From Stenotrophomonas rhizophila (GTDB lineage: Bacteria > Pseudomonadota > Gammaproteobacteria > Xanthomonadales > Xanthomonadaceae): 64,000 nt of DNA. The DNA lies in assembly GCF_001704155.1 (NCBI RefSeq), contig NZ_CP016294.1, positions 3,965,501 through 4,029,500 on the forward strand, written 5' to 3'. A model generated the notes under the pieces. That model was not told the origin of the DNA. It ran no database searches and was given only the letters and a program-made list of their open reading frames with translations. Of the stretch, positions 1-7,696 are shown piece by piece. Every line of letters begins with the position of its first letter. The first letter of the stretch is position 1. Made by a program: the position numbers and the translations under genes.

Positions 1-15
1 CGTCGGTAGCTTGCC

Positions 16-106
16 GTGGAACATTACTTCTGCGCAAAACAGATGTTCCACAGGGCGGGGCGTCCCGCCTTGTGCAGCACCACCCGGGCCATGGCCCGGG
101 CGGGTG
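16..106 (-). terminator. stem-loop cluster downstream of speD
   Basis: Three inverted repeats lie just past the speD stop codon. Positions 16-24 and 43-51 are 9-bp arms (GTGGAACAT/ATGTTCCAC). Positions 49-59 and 64-74 pair almost completely around a gcgt loop. Positions 83-100 form a perfect 18-bp palindrome (CCCGGGCCATGGCCCGGG). No T-run follows on the leftward strand, so a classical intrinsic terminator is not proven. They may protect or end the speD transcript. Confidence 0.4.
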
Positions 107-116
107 TCGCGTGGTG

Positions 117-911
117 TTACTCGGACAGGTTGCGGCCGTGGAACAGCTCTTCGATCTCGCGCTTGAGCAGCGCTTCGATCTTCATGCGTTCCTTGAACGA
201 GATGTTCTTGGCCTTTTCCTCGAACAGGTACTGGTCCAGGTCGAAGTCCTTCAGGTGCATCTTCGTGTGGAAGATGTTTTCCTGGTAGACGTTGACGTCG
301 AACATCTCGTAACGCGACTTGATGTTCTTGGCCAGGAAGTTCTGGATCGAGTTGATCTTGTGATCGATGTAATGCTTCTTGCCCTTCACGTCACGGGTGA
401 AGCCACGGACGCGGTAGTCCATGATCACGATGTCCGATTCCAGGCTCTCGATCAGGTAGTTCAGCGCCTTCAGCGGCGAAATCACGCCACAGGTAGCCAC
501 ATCGATGTCCGCGCGGAACGTCGCGATGCCTTCCTGCGGGTGGGTTTCGGGGTAGGTATGGACGGTGATGTGGCTCTTGTCCATGTGCGCTACCACGGCA
601 TCGGAGATCAACTCCTTGCCCGCCAGCTTCTTGTCGATCACCGGCTCTTCGGAGATCAGGATCGTCACCGACGCGCCCTGCGGATCGTAATCCTGGCGCG
701 CGACATTGAGGATGTTGGCGCCGATGATCTCGGCGACATCGGTCAAGATTTGAGTCAGCCTATCGGCGTTGTACTCTTCATCGATGTATTCAATGTAACG
801 CTGACGCTCCTCTTCGGTGCGGGCGTAACACACGTCATAGATGTTGAAGCTCAGCGCCTTGGTGAGGTTGTTGAAACCCTGCAACCTCAGGCGAGGCAAC
901 GGCTTGACCAC
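117..911 (-). CDS. speD: S-adenosylmethionine decarboxylase proenzyme
   Basis: The enzyme decarboxylates S-adenosylmethionine, giving the aminopropyl donor for spermidine synthesis by SpeE (encoded near the other end of this window). The 264-residue length fits the large proteobacterial SpeD type. The proenzyme normally self-cleaves at a Lys-Ser bond and turns the serine into a pyruvoyl cofactor. The matching site is in [13 protein letters not shown], Lys112-Ser113. The frame is open upstream to 1067, but homology begins at the GTG at 911 ([15 protein letters not shown]), so GTG is taken as the start. The gene is divergent from clp. The identification is firm; only the start is inferred. Confidence 0.95.
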   Translation of the reverse strand: MVKPLPRLRLQGFNNLTKALSFNIYDVCYARTEEERQRYIEYIDEEYNADRLTQILTDVAEIIGANILNVARQDYDPQGASVTILISEEPVIDKKLAGKELISDAVVAHMDKSHITVHTYPETHPQEGIATFRADIDVATCGVISPLKALNYLIESLESDIVIMDYRVRGFTRDVKGKKHYIDHKINSIQNFLAKNIKSRYEMFDVNVYQENIFHTKMHLKDFDLDQYLFEEKAKNISFKERMKIEALLKREIEELFHGRNLSE

Positions 912-945
912 GGCGGTCGATCCTGTGTGTGGTGGGAAAGGATCA

Positions 946-974
946 ATTATGGGGCAAAGTGATCGGGGGCGAAA
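946..974 (-). promoter_or_regulatory. candidate speD promoter
   Basis: Read leftward, a CATAAT hexamer (946-951) lies 17 bases downstream of TTTCGC (969-974). The -10 is good and the -35 is weak. It is placed to give a short leader before the GTG at 911. This is inferred from sequence only. Confidence 0.3.
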
Positions 975-1005
975 CTTGCATTGAAACAAGTTGCTGTGTT
1001 GGGGT

Positions 1006-1034
1006 TTGCCCTTCACAACCCTGATCGTTAAGCT
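1006..1034 (+). promoter_or_regulatory. candidate clp promoter
   Basis: TTGCCC (1006-1011), a 17-base spacer and TAAGCT (1029-1034) resemble a sigma-70 promoter about 50 bases before the clp start. The match is only moderate and no operator is evident. Confidence 0.3.
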
Positions 1035-1082
1035 CGCGGCACATAGCCGTGAATTGTTCATGAGCAAAGGGAGCGCCTCAAC

Positions 1083-1748
1083 GTGTCATCTGTGCGCCTT
1101 GCCACAAGTCCATTGGCCCTGGACATCGCCACCATTGACCGCTTTCTGGCCCACAGCCACCGACGCCGCTACCCGGCCCGCACGGACGTTTTCCGCCCCG
1201 GCGACCCCGCCGGCACCCTGTATTACGTGATCAGCGGCTCCGTTTCCATAATTGCTGAAGAAGAAGACGACCGCGAACTGGTCCTGGGCTACTTCGGCTC
1301 CGGGGAGTTCGTCGGCGAGATGGGCCTGTTCGTGGAAACCGACCGCCGCGAGGTGATCCTGCGCACCCGGACCCCCTGCGAGCTGGCCGAGATCAGCTAC
1401 GAGCGGCTGCACCAGCTGTTCCTTGGCCCGCTGTCCACCGATGCCCCGCGCCTGCTGTACGCACTGGGCCAGCAGGTCTCCAAGCGCCTGCTCGATACCA
1501 GCCGCAAGGCCAGCCGCCTGGCGTTCCTGGATGTCACCGACCGCATCGTGCGAACCCTGCATGACCTGTCCCGCGAACCGGAGGCCATGAGCCACCCGCA
1601 GGGCACCCAGCTGCGCGTGTCGCGCCAGGAGCTGGCCCGCCTGGTCGGCTGCTCGCGTGAAATGGCCGGCCGCGTGCTGAAGAAGCTGCAGAGCGATGGG
1701 CTGCTGCATGCGCGGGGCAAGACGGTCGTCCTGTACGGCACCCGATGA
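1083..1748 (+). CDS. clp: CRP/FNR-family global regulator Clp
   Basis: This transcription factor of the CRP superfamily matches Clp of Xanthomonas almost throughout. Clp controls virulence, exopolysaccharide and biofilm genes, and in Xanthomonas it is an effector of c-di-GMP rather than cAMP. The 221-residue product has an N-terminal cyclic-nucleotide-binding barrel (about residues 20-130, with FVGEMGLF), a dimer helix, and a C-terminal helix-turn-helix ([20 protein letters not shown]). The start is a GTG with AAAGGGAG about nine bases upstream. The ATG at 1060 is in another frame. The N-terminus is slightly shorter than the roughly 230 residues known for Xanthomonas Clp. Confidence 0.95.
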   Translation: MSSVRLATSPLALDIATIDRFLAHSHRRRYPARTDVFRPGDPAGTLYYVISGSVSIIAEEEDDRELVLGYFGSGEFVGEMGLFVETDRREVILRTRTPCELAEISYERLHQLFLGPLSTDAPRLLYALGQQVSKRLLDTSRKASRLAFLDVTDRIVRTLHDLSREPEAMSHPQGTQLRVSRQELARLVGCSREMAGRVLKKLQSDGLLHARGKTVVLYGTR

Positions 1749-1756
1749 CGCCGGAT

Positions 1757-1773
1757 GCCGGCCACCGGCCGGC
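1757..1773. terminator. short hairpin after clp
   Basis: GCCGGCC, a three-base loop and GGCCGGC form a 7-bp hairpin just after clp. It resembles the stem of the palindrome at 5873-5894 but lacks GTAG and a T-run, so it may be a degenerate repeat or part of a terminator. Confidence 0.3.
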
Positions 1774-1824
1774 GCCAACGTCGGCATGACAGCGCCTTTC
1801 ACGCGCTGCCGCTAGGCTGACGGC

Positions 1825-2586
1825 ATGGCACCTGGCAGCGAATTCTACTGGTTCATCCTGATCGGGCTTGGCGCGCAGCTGGTGGACGGCGCGCTCGGCA
1901 TGGCCTTCGGGCTCGTCTCATCGTCGGTCATGCTCAGCATGGGCCTGCCGCCGGCGGCGGTCAGCGCAAGCGTGCACACCGCAGAGGTGTTCACGACAGG
2001 CGCCTCGGGTGTTTCGCACCTGGTGGCCGGCAACGTGGACAAGCGGTTGTTCCTGCGCCTGGCCCTGCCCGGCGCGGTCGGCGGCTTGCTGGGCGCCTAT
2101 GTGCTGACCCAGCTGCCCGGTGATGCGATCCGCCCCTTCATCTACGGCTACCTGCTGATCCTGGCGGTCTTCATCCTGCTGCGCGCAGCCGGAAAGCTGG
2201 TGCCGCGCCAGGAAGTGAAGCGGGTGCCGGTGCTGGGCTTCGTCGCCGGGCTGCTGGACGCCAGCGGCGGCGGCGGCTGGGGTCCGGTGGCCACCTCCAC
2301 CCTGCTCGCCCGGGGCGGCCAGGCCCGGACCACCATCGGCACGGTCAACGCGGCCGAGTTCGTGGTGACCCTGGCGGTGTCGATCACCTTCCTGCTCTCG
2401 ATGGGCCTGCAGTACCTGAACATCGTGGCCGGCCTGCTGATCGGCGGCATGATGGCCGCCCCGCTGGCCGCGGTGCTGGTGAAGCGGGTCAAGGAACGCT
2501 GGGTGCTGGTGGCCGTAGGCGTGCTGGTGCTGTCGATCAGCCTGTTCCAGATCAGCGGCGCGGTGCGCGGCTGGCTGGCGGGGTAA
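1825..2586 (+). CDS. TSUP-family (TauE/SafE) membrane permease
   Basis: This 253-residue integral membrane protein belongs to the TauE/SafE family of sulfite, sulfonate or small organic anion exporters. About eight hydrophobic segments are visible in two similar halves. The family-typical opening GLGAQLVDGALGMAFG is followed by small-residue-rich helices and the glycine-rich ASGGGGWGP near residue 145. The start at 1825 has a weak AGG upstream. The substrate cannot be told from sequence. No sulfur-metabolism gene is adjacent, and the gene seems to stand alone after clp. Confidence 0.8.
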   Translation: MAPGSEFYWFILIGLGAQLVDGALGMAFGLVSSSVMLSMGLPPAAVSASVHTAEVFTTGASGVSHLVAGNVDKRLFLRLALPGAVGGLLGAYVLTQLPGDAIRPFIYGYLLILAVFILLRAAGKLVPRQEVKRVPVLGFVAGLLDASGGGGWGPVATSTLLARGGQARTTIGTVNAAEFVVTLAVSITFLLSMGLQYLNIVAGLLIGGMMAAPLAAVLVKRVKERWVLVAVGVLVLSISLFQISGAVRGWLAG

Positions 2587-2608
2587 AGCGCGGCGCCGTG
2601 CGACGCCG

Positions 2609-2633
2609 GTAGGTATCGACCGTTGGTCGATAC
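2609..2633. repeat. GTAG palindromic element (REP/SMAG-like), GTATCGACC stem
   Basis: GTAG is followed by GTATCGACC, a gtt loop and GGTCGATAC. It lies between the convergent TSUP and HAD genes. The same stem recurs at 62294-62318 with loop gct. Confidence 0.75.
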
Positions 2634-2636
2634 GCC

Positions 2637-3350
2637 TCAGCGGTCGCCGCCGCGATCCACGCAACCCCAGTTGAGGATCCGCGTGCCGGGCTTGAGCACC
2701 TGACGGAAATACGCGACCTTGGACACCTTCGGGTTCACCACCACCGGCTCCTTGGCTGCCAGCAGCAACGGCAGGTCCGCGGTGCTGTCCGAATAGGCCA
2801 CATCGATGTCGCCATAGCCGCGCTCGCGCAGCATGCGCATCTTCTCTTCGTTGTGGCAATGGCGCGTGGCACCAACCGCACCGAAGCGCGGGCCCACTTC
2901 ACTGCCGATCACCGGCACACCCTGATGGGCGACAAACGCCAGGATGGCGCGGGCCAGCTCCGGCGGCGCGCCGGTGGCCACCACTACCCGGTCGCCCTGC
3001 GCCCGGTGCGCGGCGAATACCGCCAGCGCCTCCGGCAGCAGCTTGGCGCGCAGTTGCGCCTCGTGCTTGATCACGTAGGCATCGATCACGCGGTTGAACT
3101 CGCGCGCGCGGTGCAACCCGAACGTGGCGATCCAGACATAGACCGAAATACCGGTACGCCGGGTCGGCAACATCGCCACCAGTGGCCCCGCTACCGGCGT
3201 CACCAGCAGCGCGGCCAGCAGCCGCAGCGGGTTGCGCTTGATCAGCGAGGCAAACAGGTGGCTGCCGGAATCGCCGTCATAAAGGGTGTGGTCGAAGTCG
3301 AAGACCACCAGCGGCGCGTCGTCACGCGGAGTCGGGTAGATCGCAGTCAT
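2637..3350 (-). CDS. HAD-superfamily phosphatase, PSPase-like (HAD-IB)
   Basis: This is a probable cytoplasmic phosphomonoesterase of the phosphoserine-phosphatase-like HAD group, 237 residues long. Motif I is [12 protein letters not shown] near residue 18, with the nucleophilic Asp. Motif II is VVATGAPPE. Motif III/IV is [10 protein letters not shown], with the metal-binding Asp residues. A helical cap lies between motifs I and II. Its ATG overlaps the trpC stop by four bases, so it is the last gene of the trp transcription unit and probably translationally coupled. The substrate is unknown. Nothing in the sequence ties it to tryptophan chemistry beyond position. Confidence 0.8.
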   Translation of the reverse strand: MTAIYPTPRDDAPLVVFDFDHTLYDGDSGSHLFASLIKRNPLRLLAALLVTPVAGPLVAMLPTRRTGISVYVWIATFGLHRAREFNRVIDAYVIKHEAQLRAKLLPEALAVFAAHRAQGDRVVVATGAPPELARAILAFVAHQGVPVIGSEVGPRFGAVGATRHCHNEEKMRMLRERGYGDIDVAYSDSTADLPLLLAAKEPVVVNPKVSKVAYFRQVLKPGTRILNWGCVDRGGDR

Positions 3351-4150
3351 GCGCTGAAGAATAGCTGACGCAGGCCCTCGCCGGGCTCTTCGACCCGCAT
3401 GAAGGCCTCACCCACCAGGAACGCATGCACGCCGGCGTTGCGCATCAGGCTCACGTCGTCAGCGCCCAGGATGCCGCTCTCGGTCACCAGCAGGCGGTCG
3501 CGCGGCACGGCCTGGCGCATGTCCAGGGTGGTCTGCAGCGACACCTCGAAGGTGCGCAGGTTGCGGTTGTTGATGCCGATCAGCGGCACCGGCACCTGGA
3601 TGGCGCGTTCGAGTTCATCGATGTCGTGCACTTCCACCAGCACGTCCATGCCCAGCTGCATGGCCAGGTCGGACAGCTCGGCCAGCTGGCGGTCTTCCAG
3701 CGCGGCCACGATCAGCAGGATGCAGTCGGCACCCAGCACGCGGGCCTCGTAGACCTGGTACGCATCGATCACGAAGTCCTTGCGCAGTACCGGCAGCGTG
3801 CAGGCGTCGCGGGCCTGCTGCAGGTAGGCATCGTCGCCCTGGAAGAAATCCACGTCGGTCAGCACCGACAGGCAGCTCGCCCCACCGAACTCGTAGCTCA
3901 CCGCGATATCGGCCGGGTGGAAGTCCGGGCGGATCACGCCCTTGGACGGACTGGCCTTCTTCACCTCGGCGATCACCGCCGGGTTGCCGGCGGCAATCGA
4001 GGCGCGCAGTGCATCGGCGAAGCCGCGCACCGGCGGGGCGCCGGCCAGGCGTGCCTGCAGCGCTTCCAGGGGGACCCGTGCACGGCGCTCGGCCACTTCA
4101 ACGGCCTTGCGGGCCAGGATGGTCTCGAGGATGTCGCTCTTGTCGCTCAT
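3347..4150 (-). CDS. trpC: indole-3-glycerol phosphate synthase
   Basis: TrpC converts carboxyphenylamino-deoxyribulose 5-phosphate to indole-3-glycerol phosphate in tryptophan synthesis. The 267-residue TIM barrel is complete: [12 protein letters not shown] (substrate-binding lysine region), [30 protein letters not shown] and the phosphate-binding VTESGI segment. It is a single-domain enzyme, not fused to TrpF as in enteric bacteria. It lies 63 bases after trpD and overlaps the following HAD gene by four bases. Confidence 0.97.
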   Translation of the reverse strand: MSDKSDILETILARKAVEVAERRARVPLEALQARLAGAPPVRGFADALRASIAAGNPAVIAEVKKASPSKGVIRPDFHPADIAVSYEFGGASCLSVLTDVDFFQGDDAYLQQARDACTLPVLRKDFVIDAYQVYEARVLGADCILLIVAALEDRQLAELSDLAMQLGMDVLVEVHDIDELERAIQVPVPLIGINNRNLRTFEVSLQTTLDMRQAVPRDRLLVTESGILGADDVSLMRNAGVHAFLVGEAFMRVEEPGEGLRQLFFSA

Positions 4151-4213
4151 GTCGTTCAGGGTCCTTCAGGCCGGCCATTATCGGCCAGCCCACAGCAAAG
4201 CGTGAAATCGGGC

Positions 4214-5251
4214 TCAGCCCGCGCGTCGGATGCGCTGGGTCGCATCCACGTAATCCTGCATGCGCTGGCGTGCGCTGCCGTCGGCGATGGCCGCGCGTGC
4301 ACGGGCCAGGCCGTCGGCGATGCTGCTGGCCACGCCGGCCACGTACAGCGCCGCGCCGGCGTTGAGCGCCACGATGTCCAGCGCCGGGCCGGGCTGGTCG
4401 TCGAGCACCCCACGCAGCATCGCGATCGATTCTTCCGGCCCGCTCACCTTGAGGTTGCGGCTGGCCGACATGGCAATGCCGAAGTCTTCGGGGTGGATCT
4501 CGTATTCGCGCACCTTGCCGTCGCGCAGCTCGCCGACCAGAGTGCCGGCGCCGAGCGAGATCTCGTCCATGTTGTCGCGGCCCCACACCACCATGGCGCG
4601 TTCGGCGCCCAGCTCGCGCAGCACGCGTGCCTGGATGCCGACCAGGTCGGGATGGAACACGCCCATCAGCACGTTGGTGGCGCCCACCGGATTGGTCAGC
4701 GGGCCGAGGATGTTGAAGATGGTGCGCACGCCCATTTCGCGCCGCACCGGGGCCACCACCTTCATGGCGGGGTGGTGCATCGGGGCGAACATGAAGCCGA
4801 TGCCGGTTTCACTGATCGCGCGGGCTACCTCCTCCGGACGCAGCTCGATGATCGCGCCCAGTGCTTCGACCGCATCGGCACTGCCGGACTTGGACGAGAC
4901 GCTGCGGTTGCCATGCTTGGCGACCTTCGCGCCCGCCGCCGCCACCACGAACATCGCGCAGGTGGAGATGTTGAAGGTATGCGAGCCGTCACCACCGGTA
5001 CCGACGATATCGATCAGGTGGGTGCGGTCTTCGACCGGCACGGCCAGCGCCAACTCGCGCATCACCGTGGCCGCGCCGGCGATCTCGCCGACGGTTTCCT
5101 TCTTGACCCGCAGGCCGGTGAGGATCGCAGCGGTCATTACCGGCGACACCTCGCCGCGCATCACCTGGCGCATCAGATCGACCATCTCGTCGAAGAAGAT
5201 TTCGCGGTGTTCGATGGTGCGTTGCAGGGCTTCCTGGGGGGAGAAGGTCAT
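4214..5251 (-). CDS. trpD: anthranilate phosphoribosyltransferase
   Basis: TrpD transfers phosphoribose from PRPP to anthranilate. The 345-residue protein has the [14 protein letters not shown] glycine loop, [15 protein letters not shown], and [12 protein letters not shown], as expected for the family. Its ATG overlaps the trpG stop (ATGA). An AGGAA six bases before the start lies inside trpG, which points to coupled translation. It is a stand-alone TrpD, not a TrpG-TrpD fusion. Confidence 0.97.
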   Translation of the reverse strand: MTFSPQEALQRTIEHREIFFDEMVDLMRQVMRGEVSPVMTAAILTGLRVKKETVGEIAGAATVMRELALAVPVEDRTHLIDIVGTGGDGSHTFNISTCAMFVVAAAGAKVAKHGNRSVSSKSGSADAVEALGAIIELRPEEVARAISETGIGFMFAPMHHPAMKVVAPVRREMGVRTIFNILGPLTNPVGATNVLMGVFHPDLVGIQARVLRELGAERAMVVWGRDNMDEISLGAGTLVGELRDGKVREYEIHPEDFGIAMSASRNLKVSGPEESIAMLRGVLDDQPGPALDIVALNAGAALYVAGVASSIADGLARARAAIADGSARQRMQDYVDATQRIRRAG

Positions 5252-5835
5252 GCGGGGTTCCTTTGCAGGAAATTCTTCAGCAGGGCGTGGCCGTGCTCGG
5301 TGAGGATCGATTCGGGGTGGAACTGCACGCCCTCCACCGGGTGTTCGCGGTGGCGCAGGCCCATGATCTCTTCCATGGTGCCGTCCTCGTTCTCGGTCCA
5401 GGCGGTCACTTCCAGGCAGTCGGGCAGCGTGGTCTTATCCACCACCAGCGAGTGGTAGCGGGTGGCCTGGTAGCGGTCCGGCAGGCCGGCGAACACGCCC
5501 TTGCCCAGGTGGCGGATCGGCGAGGTCTTGCCGTGCATGATGGTACCGGCGCGGATGACATCGCCGCCGTACACCTGGCCGATGCCCTGGTGGCCCAGGC
5601 ACACGCCCAGGATCGGCGTGGTCGGACCCAGCCGCCGGATCAGCTCCAGCGACACGCCCGCTTCGTTGGGCGTGCACGGGCCGGGTGAGATCACGATGCG
5701 CTCGGGCGCGAGCGCGGCGATCTCGTCAACGCTCAGGGCGTCGTTGCGCACCACCTTTACATCGGCACCCAGGGTCTGCAGGTACTGCACGAGGTTGTAG
5801 GTGAAGCTGTCGTAGTTGTCGAGCATCAACAACAT
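5248..5835 (-). CDS. trpG: anthranilate synthase component II (glutamine amidotransferase)
   Basis: This class I glutamine amidotransferase feeds ammonia to TrpE. The 195-residue protein shows [27 protein letters not shown], the nucleophile elbow [11 protein letters not shown] and the His/Glu pair in GVQFHPESI. An AGGAA lies seven bases before the ATG. It may also serve p-aminobenzoate synthesis, as such subunits often do; this cannot be read from the sequence. It is separated from trpE by 70 bases containing a palindromic element. Confidence 0.95.
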   Translation of the reverse strand: MLLMLDNYDSFTYNLVQYLQTLGADVKVVRNDALSVDEIAALAPERIVISPGPCTPNEAGVSLELIRRLGPTTPILGVCLGHQGIGQVYGGDVIRAGTIMHGKTSPIRHLGKGVFAGLPDRYQATRYHSLVVDKTTLPDCLEVTAWTENEDGTMEEIMGLRHREHPVEGVQFHPESILTEHGHALLKNFLQRNPA

Positions 5836-5872
5836 GGCAAATTCCTGGAATCAAGGATGCAATACGGAATCG

Positions 5873-5894
5873 GTAGCGCCGGCCGTTGGCCGGC
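5873..5894. repeat. GTAG palindromic element inside the trp operon
   Basis: GTAG is followed by GCCGGCC, gtt and GGCCGGC in the gap between trpE and trpG. As RNA it forms a strong hairpin within the polycistronic transcript. Confidence 0.65.
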
Positions 5895-5905
5895 AACCGG
5901 GTGAA

Positions 5906-7381
5906 TTACAGGCCCTTGGCGGCCTGGGCGACGGCGCGGAACAGCGCGCGACCTTTGTTCATGGTCTCGTCCCATTCCTTGCCCGGGTCCGAGTCGTAGA
6001 CGATGCCCGCGCCGGCCTGCACGTGCAGGCGGCCGTCCTTGATCACCGCGGTGCGGATCGCAATGGCGGTGTCGGCATCGCCGTGCCAGCCGATGTAACC
6101 GATGCTGCCGGCGTAGACATTGCGCTTGATCGGCTCCAGCTCGCGGATCACTTCCAGCGCGCGGATCTTTGGCGCGCCGCTGACCGTGCCGGCCGGGAAC
6201 GTGGCACGCAGCACATCGGCGTAGCTCAGGCCCGGCTGCAGCTGCCCGGTCACTTCGCTGACGATGTGCATGACGTGGCTGTAGCGTTCGATCACGAACT
6301 GCTCGCCCACTTCCACCGTGCCGGCCTTGGAGACGCGGCCGGCATCGTTGCGACCCAGGTCGATCAGCATCAGGTGCTCGGCGCGCTCCTTCGGATCGGC
6401 CAGCAGTTCGGCTTCCAGCGCGTTGTCTTCCTCCACCGTGGCGCCGCGCGGGCGGGTACCGGCGATCGGGCGCACGGTCACTTCCCCGTCCTGCAGGCGC
6501 ACCAGGATTTCCGGCGAGGAGCCGACCACCTGCACATCGCCGGTGTCGAGGAAGTACATGTACGGCGACGGATTCAGCGCGCGCAGCGCCCGGTATACAT
6601 CCACCGGGCGCGCCTTGAACGGCACGCTCAGGCGCTGGCTGAGCACCACCTGGAAGATGTCGCCGGCGCGGATGTATTCCTTGGATTTGTCCACGGCGGC
6701 AATGAAGCCTTCGCGGGTGAAGCCGGAAACGAAGTCGTTCTCGTCCAGCACGTCGCGGGTGATCGGCACCGGGTAGCCCGCGCCGGGGGCGCGCAGCTTG
6801 GCCACCAGGCCGTCCAGCCGCGTTTGCGCCTCGTCCCACGCACCGGGCTGGCCGGGGTCGGCGTGCACGATCAGGTACAGGCGGCCCTTGAGGTTGTCGA
6901 ACACCGCCAGTTCTTCGGAGTGCAGCAGCAGGATGTCCGGGGTGCCGAGCTCGTCGCGGCCGCGCGGCGGGGCCAGGCGCGGTTCGATGTAGCCGATGCA
7001 CTCGAATCCGAACCAGCCCACCAGGCCGCCGGTGAAGCCCGGCAGGCCGGCCAGCTTGGGCACCGAATGGGCGCTGCGCAGCGCCTCCACTTCGGTGAAC
7101 GGGTCTGCCACCTCACGGGTTTCCACCACCTGGCCAGCTTCGCTGACGGTCAGGGTATGGCCGTGGAAGGCGTACACGCGGCGGGCCGGCAGGCCGATGA
7201 TGGAATAGCGCCCGAAGCGCTCGCCGCCTTCGACCGATTCGAACAGGTAGGTGTGCGGGCCGTCGGCGAGCTTCAGATAGACCGAAAGCGGCGTGTCCAG
7301 GTCGGACAGCACTTCGCGGACGACGGGGATGCGGGTGTGGCCTTCAGCGGCCTGCTGCTGGAACTGCTCGAGCGTGATCAA
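5906..7381 (-). CDS. trpE: anthranilate synthase component I
   Basis: TrpE forms anthranilate from chorismate with ammonia from TrpG. The 491-residue protein has the N-terminal regulatory region (YLFESVEGGERFGRYS, tryptophan-binding side) and the C-terminal chorismate-binding domain (PIAGTRPRG, LMLIDLGRNDAGRV, GTVSGAPKIRALE). The start chosen is TTG at 7381 (MITLEQFQQ). It is preceded by a strong GGAAGGAAAG and aligns with the known start in Xanthomonas; an ATG 16 codons upstream has no such support. It is the first gene of the operon. No upstream peptide with tandem Trp codons was found. Confidence 0.95.
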   Translation of the reverse strand: MITLEQFQQQAAEGHTRIPVVREVLSDLDTPLSVYLKLADGPHTYLFESVEGGERFGRYSIIGLPARRVYAFHGHTLTVSEAGQVVETREVADPFTEVEALRSAHSVPKLAGLPGFTGGLVGWFGFECIGYIEPRLAPPRGRDELGTPDILLLHSEELAVFDNLKGRLYLIVHADPGQPGAWDEAQTRLDGLVAKLRAPGAGYPVPITRDVLDENDFVSGFTREGFIAAVDKSKEYIRAGDIFQVVLSQRLSVPFKARPVDVYRALRALNPSPYMYFLDTGDVQVVGSSPEILVRLQDGEVTVRPIAGTRPRGATVEEDNALEAELLADPKERAEHLMLIDLGRNDAGRVSKAGTVEVGEQFVIERYSHVMHIVSEVTGQLQPGLSYADVLRATFPAGTVSGAPKIRALEVIRELEPIKRNVYAGSIGYIGWHGDADTAIAIRTAVIKDGRLHVQAGAGIVYDSDPGKEWDETMNKGRALFRAVAQAAKGL

Positions 7382-7696
7382 GACGACTTTCCTTCCGGGA
7401 AACGGCGGTGGCGGGACGGACGACGGCAACAGGCCACCATCGCCACCAACGGCGAGCGGAAGAAAGGGTATGCGGGGTCGTCAGAATGGACACCCGGGGA
7501 CTGTACCGCATTGGCGGCACCGGATGGAACCCGGGCCGTGGCGCGGCCGGATGGACAAAGGCCTCAGGCGGAGGTGGCGGAGGTAGCGCCGACTGTTAGT
7601 CGGCTGCCCGGTCAAGCAGCCGACTAACAGTCGGCGCTACCCTCGTTCCAGCCGTTCCAGCGGCCGCCGCCGGTTCCAGCACCCACCCGCCCCGCC
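7382..7696. other. 315-base gap upstream of trpE
   Basis: The gap holds the trpE leader and a paired palindromic element (7583-7640). A 20-codon frame (ATG at 7442, leftward) ends at a TGA overlapping the trpE start; it has no Trp codons and is probably chance. No clear promoter was picked out. Confidence 0.5.
7583..7640. repeat. pair of inverted GTAG palindromic elements (SMAG-like)
   Basis: Two elements with the stem GCCGACT/AGTCGGC face each other: one opens with GTAG at 7583 and the other closes with CTAC at 7640. Together they make one long imperfect palindrome. It lies between trpE and the effector gene, at the border of the accessory island. Confidence 0.85.

Noticed and set aside
3425..5458. 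677-codon rightward frame opposite trpC and trpD
   Set aside because: Antisense shadow of verified trp genes; its His/Gln/Val-rich composition is typical of reversed GC-rich coding sequence.
7382..7445. 20-codon leader frame ending at the trpE start
   Set aside because: No Trp codons and no ribosome site; probably chance.
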